This document shows, in pieces, positions 1 through 6,511 of a stretch of DNA of 17,122 nt. Position 1 is the first letter of the stretch. Each line of letters starts with the position of its first letter. A program made the translations under genes and the position numbers. This DNA is from Spirochaetota bacterium (GTDB taxonomy: Bacteria > Spirochaetota > Leptospiria > Turneriellales > Turneriellaceae): assembly GCA_963205035.1 (NCBI GenBank), contig CAUJII010000237.1, positions 1 through 17,122 on the forward strand, written 5' to 3'. The notes under the pieces are model-generated. The model was not told the origin of the DNA. It saw only the letters and a list, made by a program, of their open reading frames with translations, and did not search any database.

Positions 1-378
1 CGCTCCCGTTTTTAAGTATTCAAAGAAGGTTCCCACCGCATTGAACTTGAGTAAATAGAATAGAAGGAGCGCAATAAACACACGCTTCACCCAAACCATT
101 GAAGTCTTCTGCGCCACAGATGGGGCAAACTTTGTAATAAGCGAGAGAGACAAAAAAAACGCAAGCAAAAAAAGTAAATAAATCCCATGGCTAATCGGCA
201 AGAAACCAAAAAGAGACGCAATCGCTTCGCCGCGAATAATGAGCAAGAAAAACAAAACCTGCAGCACAAGTCCCCAGAAGACGGTCTTCCAGTCGATGCG
301 CTTCTTCGCCGAAGAAAGTAACCAGCACGCGAAAACGACAAAGAGTATGCCAAGAATCCCCGAAAGATTTTGCAGCAT
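1..378 (-). CDS. NupC-type sodium/nucleoside symporter, N-terminal part (cut by window edge)
   Basis: The leftward frame is open from the ATG at 378 to the window edge (126 residues). It starts MLQNLSGILGILFVVFACWL and continues with SSAKKRIDWKTVFWGLVLQ, the pattern of the first membrane segment and the following loop of concentrative nucleoside transporters (Nucleos_tra2_N: a short hydrophobic start, then a K-x-I-x-W-x-x-V-x-W-G-L-x-L-Q stretch). At least three hydrophobic segments are visible, at about residues 6-22, 34-49 and 66-84. Family members import nucleosides across the inner membrane using a sodium or proton gradient and are about 400 residues long, so roughly the last two thirds lie outside the window. 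The ATG shares one base with the TGA stop of the upstream gene (378-380), so the two are probably translationally coupled. The family call rests on N-terminal similarity; a different polytopic transporter is possible. Confidence 0.7.
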   Translation of the reverse strand, partial: MLQNLSGILGILFVVFACWLLSSAKKRIDWKTVFWGLVLQVLFFLLIIRGEAIASLFGFLPISHGIYLLFLLAFFLSLSLITKFAPSVAQKTSMVWVKRVFIALLLFYLLKFNAVGTFFEYLKTGA

Positions 379-809
379 CACGGACTTTCCTTAACGCCAT
401 AGCGTTCCATTTCTTCTGTTGTTGGTCGCAAGAGCGCTAAGAGGGCAATTAAGATGCCAATAGGAATCAATAAATTCGGTTGGTTCGTCAAATAAAAAAT
501 AACCACAACGAGTGTGCTCGCGCCTTCGATAAAAGCCCATTGGATAATTTTCATCGTGGTATATTTCTGAAGCGTAAAATTTTTGGTTTGCTTCGCCATG
601 AAGCGCGGCACAAGCTGCGAAAACCCCACGGCTACAACGGCCAGAACGGCACCCACCATTTCAAAAATGGTGGATTGCGCTTGTTGTATTTCTGAAGGCT
701 CGGGGTTTATCTGGTTCAGAAAATAAATTGTCCCAACAAAAATTGCGGGTGAGAGTGTGAGGATCCAATGGATAAGATGTAATTGGACGGGAATTTGCTG
801 TCGGCGCAT
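378..809 (-). CDS. Small four-helix membrane protein of unknown function
   Basis: This 143-residue protein has four hydrophobic segments, at about residues 13-32, 49-68, 86-106 and 111-128. Short charged stretches separate them, including a basic loop (PRFMAKQTKN) after the second. It ends with a soluble tail, RPTTEEMERYGV. I do not recognise a named family. It has no signal peptide beyond the first helix, and no cysteine pairs or metal motifs. The ATG at 809 lacks a clear Shine-Dalgarno sequence. A promoter candidate lies just upstream at 870-897. The stop overlaps the start of the nucleoside transporter gene by one base, so the two probably form an operon, and a role related to that transporter or its membrane environment is possible but unproven. 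Confidence 0.72.
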   Translation of the reverse strand: MRRQQIPVQLHLIHWILTLSPAIFVGTIYFLNQINPEPSEIQQAQSTIFEMVGAVLAVVAVGFSQLVPRFMAKQTKNFTLQKYTTMKIIQWAFIEGASTLVVVIFYLTNQPNLLIPIGILIALLALLRPTTEEMERYGVKESP

Positions 810-869
810 AGGCTAAGGTAGATAAGAGAGCGAGACGGCAACAACATAATACTCCCTCGCGGGCGTGGA

Positions 870-897
870 ATTATACTAAACTTAAGAGATGAGGCAA
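870..897 (-). promoter_or_regulatory. Sigma70-like promoter for the membrane protein/transporter pair
   Basis: Read leftward, TTGCCT (897-892) is followed after 16 bases by a consensus TATAAT (875-870), which would start transcription near 863, about 54 bases before the ATG at 809. The -35 lies inside the 3' end of the transketolase gene and the -10 overlaps its stop codon. Call by eye only. Confidence 0.5.
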
Positions 898-1830
898 CAT
901 CGTTTCTGCGGTGAGCTTGTAATGTTTCATCAAAGAGCTCGTGTCGCCCGACTGACCAAACTCATCTTGAAGTCCTATGCGTACAACGCGCGTCGGCTGT
1001 GTTTCACTGAGCAACTCCGCTACAGCCGACCCCAACCCTGCCATGACATTGTGCTCTTCAAACGTGACCACAAGTTTCGTGTTTTTTGTTTCGGTGAGAA
1101 TTGTCGCTCTATCGAGTGGCTTCACAGAATATGCATCGATGACGGTTATCTTCTTGCCTGTTTCTTTCTCAATGAGCGCGGCAGCTTTCCAAGCCTCGTA
1201 GACCATCACGCCGCACGCGATAAAAGCAGCGGCATCGCCCCTCTGCAAGACTTGCGAACCGCCGATTTGAAATTTATCGTCTGCAGAATAAAGCATCGGA
1301 ACATTGGGCCTTCCCAAACGCAAGTAGACAGGGCCTTGGAAAGCCACTGCTGCTTTGGTGGCAGACGCTGCATGATTGTAGTCAGCGGGAACAAGCACTG
1401 TGTTCCCCGGAATGACACGCATGAGTGCTATGTCTTCGATGATTTGATGGCTCGCACCGTCTTCGCCCAGAGTTATGCCCGCGTGCGTGGCTGCGACTTT
1501 TACGTTCAAATGCGGGTATGCGATGGAGTTACGGAATATCTCCCACGCCCGACCGGAAGCAAACATCGCAAAACTCGACGCCACGGGGATGAGTCCCGAA
1601 AGAGCAAACCCTGCGGCTTGACCGAGAAGGTTCTGCTCGGCGACACCGAAATTAAAAAAACGTTCGGGGTATTTCTTGCTGAAAGGCTTTGTCTTCGTCG
1701 AACCGCTCAAATCGGCTTCGAGCACAACGACGTTGGGATGAGAGGCGCCAATATCGACAAGTGCTGCGCCATAACCGTCGCGTGTGGCTTTTTTTTCTAA
1801 CCCGGATTGTAGAACGTTTTGAATAGGCAC
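871..1830 (-). CDS. Transketolase, C-terminal subunit (pyrimidine-binding half)
   Basis: This 319-residue protein is the second half of transketolase: the pyrimidine-binding domain, then the C-terminal domain. Visible motifs are the catalytic-glutamate segment GVAEQN (residues 62-67, Glu65 expected to activate thiamine diphosphate), the following helix and GLIPVASSFAMF stretch, and the HAGITLGEDGASHQ segment (116-129) that contributes active-site residues. With the diphosphate-binding N-terminal half it would transfer two-carbon ketol units in the non-oxidative pentose phosphate pathway in the cytoplasm. Single-chain enzymes are about 660 residues, so this is one half of a split type. The partner half is not next to it: the upstream neighbour is the AsmA-like gene. 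The start is GTG at 1830, the only plausible start after an in-frame TAA 15 bases upstream, and it has no clear ribosome binding site. A deoxyxylulose-phosphate synthase half or a 2-oxoacid dehydrogenase beta subunit fits less well. Confidence 0.9.
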   Translation of the reverse strand: MPIQNVLQSGLEKKATRDGYGAALVDIGASHPNVVVLEADLSGSTKTKPFSKKYPERFFNFGVAEQNLLGQAAGFALSGLIPVASSFAMFASGRAWEIFRNSIAYPHLNVKVAATHAGITLGEDGASHQIIEDIALMRVIPGNTVLVPADYNHAASATKAAVAFQGPVYLRLGRPNVPMLYSADDKFQIGGSQVLQRGDAAAFIACGVMVYEAWKAAALIEKETGKKITVIDAYSVKPLDRATILTETKNTKLVVTFEEHNVMAGLGSAVAELLSETQPTRVVRIGLQDEFGQSGDTSSLMKHYKLTAETMLPHLLSLV

Positions 1831-1898
1831 ACGGCCAAAACGGGTTTACCGATGCGCCGTCAAGTCGGTACGAATTATCCCGCCTAAACAAACTCACA

Positions 1899-4133
1899 CT
1901 ATTTCACGTAAACGTTATACTTCAAATTGGTTTCAATCTGCCGGTTGAATAGTCGGTAGTCCCCATAACCTGAAAGAATCGTGTTCTCGTTCTCTGCACG
2001 TATCGACGACACCGCACCATAACCATTTCCCCGGTTCGTACGCACACTCAGGCTTTCCCATTGCAGCGGAAGACTTTGCTCGCTTGCCCAAGAACCCAAG
2101 CGGATGCGGGACATCTGTAAATCCGTCACCGATGTCGATTTGAGATAATGGTCTGCGGAACGCTCTCCCATGAAATTATTGAAATGCGTCATTTCTAAAT
2201 GGGAGAAATACTTAAAATAATTTTTTCCAAACCAAGGTTCTAAAAGATCGTATGCATGGTCTAAGCTCAACTTCATCTCATGCGTCATGTAAGGCCCGTT
2301 GTTGTCCGCCCCGCCGTAGGAAACCATGAGCGAAGTAAAGTTTTTCGCATCGCTCGATTGCAACTTAAAACCGCCGCCGCCATAGACTGGCGAAAAATAG
2401 AGAGAGCCCTTGAGCGAAAGCTGCGGTCCCCAATCGAAGCGCTCGATTTCAATCGGCATCGAAAAATCGAGATACTGTAAGAAGCGCACGAAATATTCAC
2501 GCCTCTTGAAGTACGAAGGAAGCCACGAATACTGAATCCCCTCTTCGACTTCTTCCCAATAATCCGTGAGCCATGCGTCAATAAAAGGTTTCAAGTCCCG
2601 CCAAAAGAGCGACTTTATAGCGACAGGGCACGCGACTTTGCCGCGCAACGCAAAGATTGTTTGAACGTCGCCGTCGCCGTGTTCGCGGATGAACATATTT
2701 CGCAGAGGCTCGTAACGCGCGGGGTAGAGTTCTAAATTACCCGAGAGCTTTGCATTAAAATCGGATTCCCCTACCCTCCCCTCGACGCTGCCAACGACCT
2801 TGTCGTTTTCCAGAGCCAAATGAAGAGACGGAATTTCTATCGGCGGAACATCCGGTTGAGCAATAAAGGACGCATCTTCCAAATCTAAGAATGCCTCTGT
2901 CTTCGAGTATTTCTGCCCCCGCCTTTCTGAAAGATTGATGGAAAATCGCGTCAATCCGCGGATGCTGCGCCCCATCGGTAGCCGCAAGAGTTTCTTGCCG
3001 AACTTGTGCGGTGTGATTGAAAAAATATATTTTGCAGGCACAGACTCGGCTTCGAGATCTGCAAAGTCCGCTTGGATGTCATAATCGTCTACCGAGGCTT
3101 TGACATACCCGGTGGAGCTATGCCCCCTTATCGTCATCTGGGTGTCGACAGAAAACTTTTCCGCATCGTACCATGCTTTCTTTTTTTTCTTAACGGCAAA
3201 ATCCTGATTCTCAAGCGTCATGCGAAAATGCGAAAGCCCTTCTTTAACGAGAGTAGTCTTGCCTCTGATTTTCTTTTCAACTTCCACCAATTTTCGATCA
3301 AATGCAATGGAACCTGTCGCAAGTCCCGATGTAACAAGAAATTCTTTTTGAAAATTATTCAAAAGCGCCAATTTGAGCTGCGTCGACTTTAACGTCCAAT
3401 ATCCTTCGAGGTCGCTGCATTCTGCGGTCTTGCAAGCGTCGAATTGGCTCGCGAAATCGCCTCTTCCGATTGCAGAACTGTTATAGTGGAAAAGAGCTTT
3501 GACCTCTTTACCCGAATGGCTGAGTGTGAATTGAAACGCCTCCACGGGAGTGTCTTCGCGAAAATAGCTATTGTCTTTGACGCTCAAGTTAAAACTACAA
3601 CTATCACACTCCACGTGAAAGAGCTTGTCTACCTGCAAGAGAGTGCGTGCTTGGGAGATGAATTCTTGGTCTGCACCGTCTGAGGTAATCCAATAACCGA
3701 ACTTACCTTCTTCGATAATAATCCGCGCACTTTGTAGCCACGAAGCGTCGTCGGATGAAAAAAACGTGAGCGGTTTGCGAATGTAAACAGCCGGTGCTTC
3801 GAGAAGGTAGCGTCCACGGGAGTAATCCTTATCAAACGAAACGCGGACGCCAATAATGCGTACCCCGCGAAAGAGGCTGACATCGACCCCCTGATAAGAA
3901 ACCGCAAGACGGCTCTGATCGATCACATTATCTAACTGCGCTTGAAATTTCTTCTTGTCGAAAAAGAATGCTGGCAGAAAATCGAGGATTTGCCACGCTA
4001 CGAAAAGAGCGCAGAGAACGACAAAAAATCTCCACCGTGTCTTAGAAAATAATTGCCGGAAAACAAGCTCAAGAAATCGAAAAATGGAGCGCGCTTCAAA
4101 CGCCATTCGCCGATTCGTCGAGCTCTCTGACAT
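1899..4133 (-). CDS. Large AsmA-like envelope protein, single N-terminal membrane anchor
   Basis: This is a 744-residue protein with a basic cytoplasmic start, one membrane helix at about residues 35-58, and a long periplasmic part rich in short beta-strand-like stretches. The segment after the anchor (about 68-121: a VSYQGVDVSLFRGVRIIGV stretch, then LEAPAVYIRKPL) has the repeating strand pattern of AsmA/YhdP/TamB proteins, which build a hydrophobic groove and are linked to moving phospholipid to the outer membrane. No enzyme motif is visible. CDSC at about 176-179 is isolated and not obviously functional. The ATG at 4133 overlaps the end of the DUF971 gene by 38 bases. A second ATG at 4106 (codon 10) would leave an 11-base overlap. 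Neither has a strong ribosome binding site. The overlap suggests co-transcription with DUF971. The family call is from strand pattern and topology, not from a diagnostic motif. Confidence 0.6.
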   Translation of the reverse strand: MSESSTNRRMAFEARSIFRFLELVFRQLFSKTRWRFFVVLCALFVAWQILDFLPAFFFDKKKFQAQLDNVIDQSRLAVSYQGVDVSLFRGVRIIGVRVSFDKDYSRGRYLLEAPAVYIRKPLTFFSSDDASWLQSARIIIEEGKFGYWITSDGADQEFISQARTLLQVDKLFHVECDSCSFNLSVKDNSYFREDTPVEAFQFTLSHSGKEVKALFHYNSSAIGRGDFASQFDACKTAECSDLEGYWTLKSTQLKLALLNNFQKEFLVTSGLATGSIAFDRKLVEVEKKIRGKTTLVKEGLSHFRMTLENQDFAVKKKKKAWYDAEKFSVDTQMTIRGHSSTGYVKASVDDYDIQADFADLEAESVPAKYIFSITPHKFGKKLLRLPMGRSIRGLTRFSINLSERRGQKYSKTEAFLDLEDASFIAQPDVPPIEIPSLHLALENDKVVGSVEGRVGESDFNAKLSGNLELYPARYEPLRNMFIREHGDGDVQTIFALRGKVACPVAIKSLFWRDLKPFIDAWLTDYWEEVEEGIQYSWLPSYFKRREYFVRFLQYLDFSMPIEIERFDWGPQLSLKGSLYFSPVYGGGGFKLQSSDAKNFTSLMVSYGGADNNGPYMTHEMKLSLDHAYDLLEPWFGKNYFKYFSHLEMTHFNNFMGERSADHYLKSTSVTDLQMSRIRLGSWASEQSLPLQWESLSVRTNRGNGYGAVSSIRAENENTILSGYGDYRLFNRQIETNLKYNVYVK

Positions 4134-4428
4134 GCTTGTAGGTATAAATTCCCGAATTATGGCCGTCGCTGAACATAAAATTCAGCGCATAGTTACCCAC
4201 CCAATCAAAGGCTTCAATTTCGACGAACGGCGGAACGCCGATTGGCCCCCTAACTGCATTGGGGTCGGGATTGTGCGTGTTGCGGCATTTGGCGCAAGGA
4301 CAGACCATACGCAGTTGATACGAAGAATGAACGGTTTTCTTTTGATCGCTCCACGTAATTTCTGCGACGTTACCTGCAATTTTTGTCTTGGGTAGACGGA
4401 TTTCAATCGTTTCGGGAAATAAAGGCAT
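4096..4428 (-). CDS. DUF971 family protein
   Basis: From the ATG at 4428 this is a 110-residue protein matching the DUF971 family, the small domain also found at the N-terminus of gamma-butyrobetaine hydroxylase-like proteins. Landmarks are a tryptophan-containing strand (AEITWSD, 22-28), the YQLRMVCPCAKC block (37-48) with three cysteines likely to bind metal, and the C-terminal VGNYALNFMFSDGHNSGIY stretch (77-95) followed by HVREL. Family members are small soluble proteins; some work has linked them to iron-sulfur cluster handling, but the exact role is unsettled. The frame stays open to an ATG at 4479. That would add 17 residues unlike the family and would place coding sequence over the metK promoter, so 4428 is preferred. 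The gene is divergent from metK and its 3' end overlaps the AsmA-like gene. Confidence 0.85.
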   Translation of the reverse strand: MPLFPETIEIRLPKTKIAGNVAEITWSDQKKTVHSSYQLRMVCPCAKCRNTHNPDPNAVRGPIGVPPFVEIEAFDWVGNYALNFMFSDGHNSGIYTYKHVRELDESANGV

Positions 4429-4444
4429 AGAATAGGGTAGAACC

Positions 4445-4473
4445 TTGATGTCAAAGTGCCCCGTCAAGATAAT
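4445..4473 (+). promoter_or_regulatory. Sigma70-like promoter for metK
   Basis: TTGATG (4445-4450), a 17-base spacer and GATAAT (4468-4473) form a good promoter, with an expected start near 4480 and a leader of about 46 bases before the metK ATG. The leader is too short for a SAM riboswitch. The site sits in the 97-base gap between divergent DUF971 and metK. Confidence 0.6.
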
Positions 4474-4525
4474 GGGCAAATGCTTAAATCCATTTACACC
4501 GTGTATCCATCTCCCGCTTCAAACC

Positions 4526-5698
4526 ATGAATCAAGAACGCGATTTTGTTTTTACCTCTGAATCGGTCTCCGAAGGGCACCCCGATAAGGTTTGCGATCAA
4601 ATCTCCGACGCCATACTCGACAGCTACCTGGCTCTCGACAATACGACGCGAGTCGCGTGTGAATCGCTCACTACCACAAATCACGTCACTGTTGCCGGAG
4701 AGATTTCCACCTCTTCTAAAGGAAGCATTTCAAAGGACAAGATTGAAGAGATTACGCGCTCTGTTATGAAAGACATCGGTTATGTCCACGACGACATCGG
4801 TTTCGATTACAAAAACGCCCAAGTCAACGTGCTCTTGCACGAGCAATCGCAAGACATCGCACAAGGCGTCATCGGCGAAGGGCTCCACAAAGAAGAAGGA
4901 GCAGGCGACCAAGGCATGATGTTCGGCTTTGCTATCAACGAAACCGAAGCCTTGATGCCGATGCCGATATACTACTCGCATAAGATTCTCGAAAACTTGA
5001 CCGCGCTTCGCAAGACAAACAAGATGCCGTTTTTGCGACCCGACGCAAAAAGCCAAGTCACGGTGCGTTATGAAAAAGGTAAACCCGTAGGAATTCAAAC
5101 CGTGGTAGTTTCTACACAGCACACGCCCGATGTGGAGCACAAAAAACTTTCCGAGCAAGTCATCGAAGACTGCGTGAAAAAAGTCTTACCCGCGTCTCTG
5201 CTTCAAAACACGCAGTACTTTATCAATCCCACAGGGCGCTTCGTCATTGGCGGCCCGCACGGCGACTGCGGATTAACAGGCCGCAAGATTATTGTCGACA
5301 CCTACGGCGGTTATGGCCGCCACGGAGGCGGTGCGTTCAGCGGCAAAGACCCTTCGAAAGTAGACCGCAGTGCGGCTTATATGATGCGTTACGTCGCGAA
5401 GAATGTCGTCGCGTCGGGAATTGCAAGCCAGTGTGAAATTCAAGTCGCGTATGCGATTGGAGTAGCTAAACCTGTTTCGCTGGTCGTCAACACCTTCGGC
5501 ACAGGCAAGATAGGGGATGAGAAAATTGAGAAGCTCATTTTCGACAATTTCGATTTAACGCCGCGTGGCATCCGTGAGGCACTCAACTTGCGCGGTATCA
5601 AATACCGCCCCACTGCCGCTTACGGCCATTTTGGCCGCGAGGGGCAAGACTCCTTCACTTGGGAGAAAACCGATAAAGCAAATGTGTTCAAGGTTTGA
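4526..5698 (+). CDS. metK: S-adenosylmethionine synthetase (methionine adenosyltransferase)
   Basis: This 390-residue enzyme makes S-adenosylmethionine, the cell's main methyl donor, from ATP and methionine in the cytoplasm. All hallmark segments are present: GHPDKVCDQISD (residues 17-28, ATP and metal site), GEIST (58-62), the methionine-loop block EEGAGDQGMMFGFA (123-136), GGPHGDCGLTGRKIIVDTYG (242-261) and the phosphate-binding GGGAFSGKDPSKVDRSAAY (267-285). Length matches the bacterial enzyme (about 385-400). The ATG at 4526 starts MNQERDFVFTSESVSEGHPD, the normal N-terminus. The frame is open back to a TTG at 4445, but that codon is part of the -35 box, so the longer version is rejected. 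There is no strong Shine-Dalgarno. rpsT follows 55 bases downstream on the same strand. Confidence 0.98.
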   Translation: MNQERDFVFTSESVSEGHPDKVCDQISDAILDSYLALDNTTRVACESLTTTNHVTVAGEISTSSKGSISKDKIEEITRSVMKDIGYVHDDIGFDYKNAQVNVLLHEQSQDIAQGVIGEGLHKEEGAGDQGMMFGFAINETEALMPMPIYYSHKILENLTALRKTNKMPFLRPDAKSQVTVRYEKGKPVGIQTVVVSTQHTPDVEHKKLSEQVIEDCVKKVLPASLLQNTQYFINPTGRFVIGGPHGDCGLTGRKIIVDTYGGYGRHGGGAFSGKDPSKVDRSAAYMMRYVAKNVVASGIASQCEIQVAYAIGVAKPVSLVVNTFGTGKIGDEKIEKLIFDNFDLTPRGIREALNLRGIKYRPTAAYGHFGREGQDSFTWEKTDKANVFKV

Positions 5699-5753
5699 CG
5701 CGACGAGTCGAAAACACATTTTGACACTCACAAATTGAAGAAAGGTTAAATCC

Positions 5754-6029
5754 ATGCCCAATATTGCCTCAGCAAAAAAACGTTCGCGTCAAAACGAAAA
5801 ACGCCGCCAAAAAAATCAATCGCAGAAGTCTGCAATCCGTACGCAAGAAAAGAAAGTGCGTGCGCTTGTGACTGCGAAAAAACTCGAAGAAGCGACAAAA
5901 GAAACGCAAAAACTCTCGTCGCTCGTCGATAAAGCGGCAAAGACGAATCTAATGCACGCAAACGCGGCATCGCGCAAGAAATCGCGCATCGCAAAACTCG
6001 TTCAGAAAGCGGCCGCAGTGCCTGCTTAG
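5754..6029 (+). CDS. rpsT: 30S ribosomal protein S20
   Basis: This 91-residue, very basic protein starts MPNIASAKKRSRQNEKRRQK and continues with the SAIRTQEKKVRAL helix typical of S20. The HANAASRKKSRIAKLV segment near the C-terminus, which contacts 16S rRNA, is clear. S20 is a primary binding protein of the small subunit that assembles early on 16S rRNA. Length matches the family (85-92). A good ribosome binding site, GAAAGG, lies about 8 bases before the ATG. The gene follows metK by 55 bases and the tRNA-Val starts 12 bases after its stop, so it may share transcription with either or both. No terminator is visible on either side. Confidence 0.97.
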   Translation: MPNIASAKKRSRQNEKRRQKNQSQKSAIRTQEKKVRALVTAKKLEEATKETQKLSSLVDKAAKTNLMHANAASRKKSRIAKLVQKAAAVPA

Positions 6030-6041
6030 AAAGAGATTCCC

Positions 6042-6115
6042 GGGCGACTAGCTCAGTTGGTTAGAGCACCTGCCTTACAAGCAGGGGGTCTCAGGTTCGA
6101 ATCCTGAGTCGCCCA
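6042..6115 (+). tRNA. tRNA-Val (anticodon UAC)
   Basis: A complete cloverleaf can be drawn by hand. The acceptor stem GGGCGAC (6042-6048) pairs with GTCGCCC (6108-6114), with discriminator A at 6115. There is a standard D arm (AGCTCAGTTGGTTAGAGC). The anticodon stem CCTGC (6069-6073) pairs with GCAGG (6081-6085) around the loop CTTACAA, giving anticodon TAC at 6076-6078. The T arm CTCAGG-TTCGAAT-CCTGAG is perfect. The 3' CCA is not encoded (the next bases are CAA), so it must be added by tRNA nucleotidyltransferase. UAC reads valine codons GUA and GUG, and other GUN codons by wobble. Confidence 0.97.
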
Positions 6116-6129
6116 CAATGATTCGGGCG

Positions 6130-6158
6130 TTTACGTATCGGTGAAATTCCCCTATAAT
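6130..6158 (+). promoter_or_regulatory. Sigma70-like promoter between tRNA-Val and the motif array
   Basis: TTTACG (6130-6135), exactly 17 bases, then a perfect TATAAT (6153-6158). Transcription would start near 6165 and run into the motif array (6197-6470) and on toward the helicase gene at 6512. It is among the best-looking promoters in the window and has no start codon with a ribosome binding site nearby. It therefore either gives the helicase mRNA a leader of about 350 bases or produces a separate small RNA. Confidence 0.6.
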
Positions 6159-6196
6159 AATGGCTTTTTCAGCAATAACACAGTCGGCGCGGCCGG

Positions 6197-6470
6197 AATA
6201 GTTAGTCGATGGCTTGGCGTGCGAATAGTTAGTCGGTGGCTCGGCTCGCGCATAGTTACTCGCTTTCCGCATCACGAACAGTTAGTCGCATCGCGCATAG
6301 TTACTCGCTCCACGCCGTGCTCATAGTTACTCGCTTTCCGCATTGCGAACAGTTACTCGCTCCACGGCATCGCGAACAGTTACTCGCTCCACGGCTCGCG
6401 AATAGTTACTCGCGGCGGGCATCGCGAACAGTTACTCGCTGTCCGCATTGCGAATAGTTACTCGCTCTGC
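6197..6470 (+). repeat. Array of eleven AGTTA(C/G)TCG motifs, period mostly 26-27 bp
   Basis: The non-coding stretch between tRNA-Val and the helicase gene (6116-6511) is filled by a direct-repeat array. The core is (A)A(T/C)AGTTA(C/G)TCGC. The A of AGTTA falls at 6200, 6227, 6254, 6280, 6299, 6325, 6351, 6378, 6404, 6430 and 6456: steps of 27, 27, 26, 19, 26, 26, 27, 26, 26 and 26. The first, second and fourth copies read AGTTAGTCG; the rest read AGTTACTCG. The 12-14 bases between cores are themselves related (tccacggcatcg, tttccgcattg), so this looks like a degenerating tandem repeat. Many copies read GCGA-N8-TCGC and could form short hairpins in RNA. Degenerate partial copies may flank it (near 6180 and 6474). 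The period is not a multiple of three, arguing against coding use. Function is unknown; protein-binding sites, a structured leader RNA or an intergenic repeat family are all possible. Confidence 0.9.
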
Positions 6471-6511
6471 TTTCACTCGCCGTATTATGTCGCATTCCAA
6501 AATCGCCGTAC

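Noticed and set aside
889..1800. Rightward 303-codon open frame opposite the transketolase gene
   Set aside because: It is antisense to a clear enzyme gene, its translation is rich in Cys, Arg and His with no family pattern, and similar antisense frames occur over other genes here.
4474..4525. SAM riboswitch before metK
   Set aside because: Only about 46 bases lie between the predicted start of transcription and the ATG, too short for known SAM riboswitches.
4445..4525. Extended metK N-terminus from a TTG at 4445
   Set aside because: The TTG is part of the -35 box and the extra 27 residues are unlike any MetK. The ATG at 4526 gives the standard N-terminus.
6042..6200. Integration site at the tRNA-Val 3' end
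   Set aside because: No second copy of the tRNA 3' end and no integrase gene appear in the window.
6197..6470. CRISPR array
   Set aside because: The conserved core is only about 13 bases, the sequences between cores are short and related to each other rather than unique, and no cas gene is in the window.
6197..6470. Plasmid or chromosomal replication origin with iterons
   Set aside because: Direct repeats next to a helicase gene resemble iterons. However, no DnaA boxes, AT-rich unwinding stretch or initiator gene is seen, and the helicase is a repair/fork type. Kept only as one possible reading of the array.
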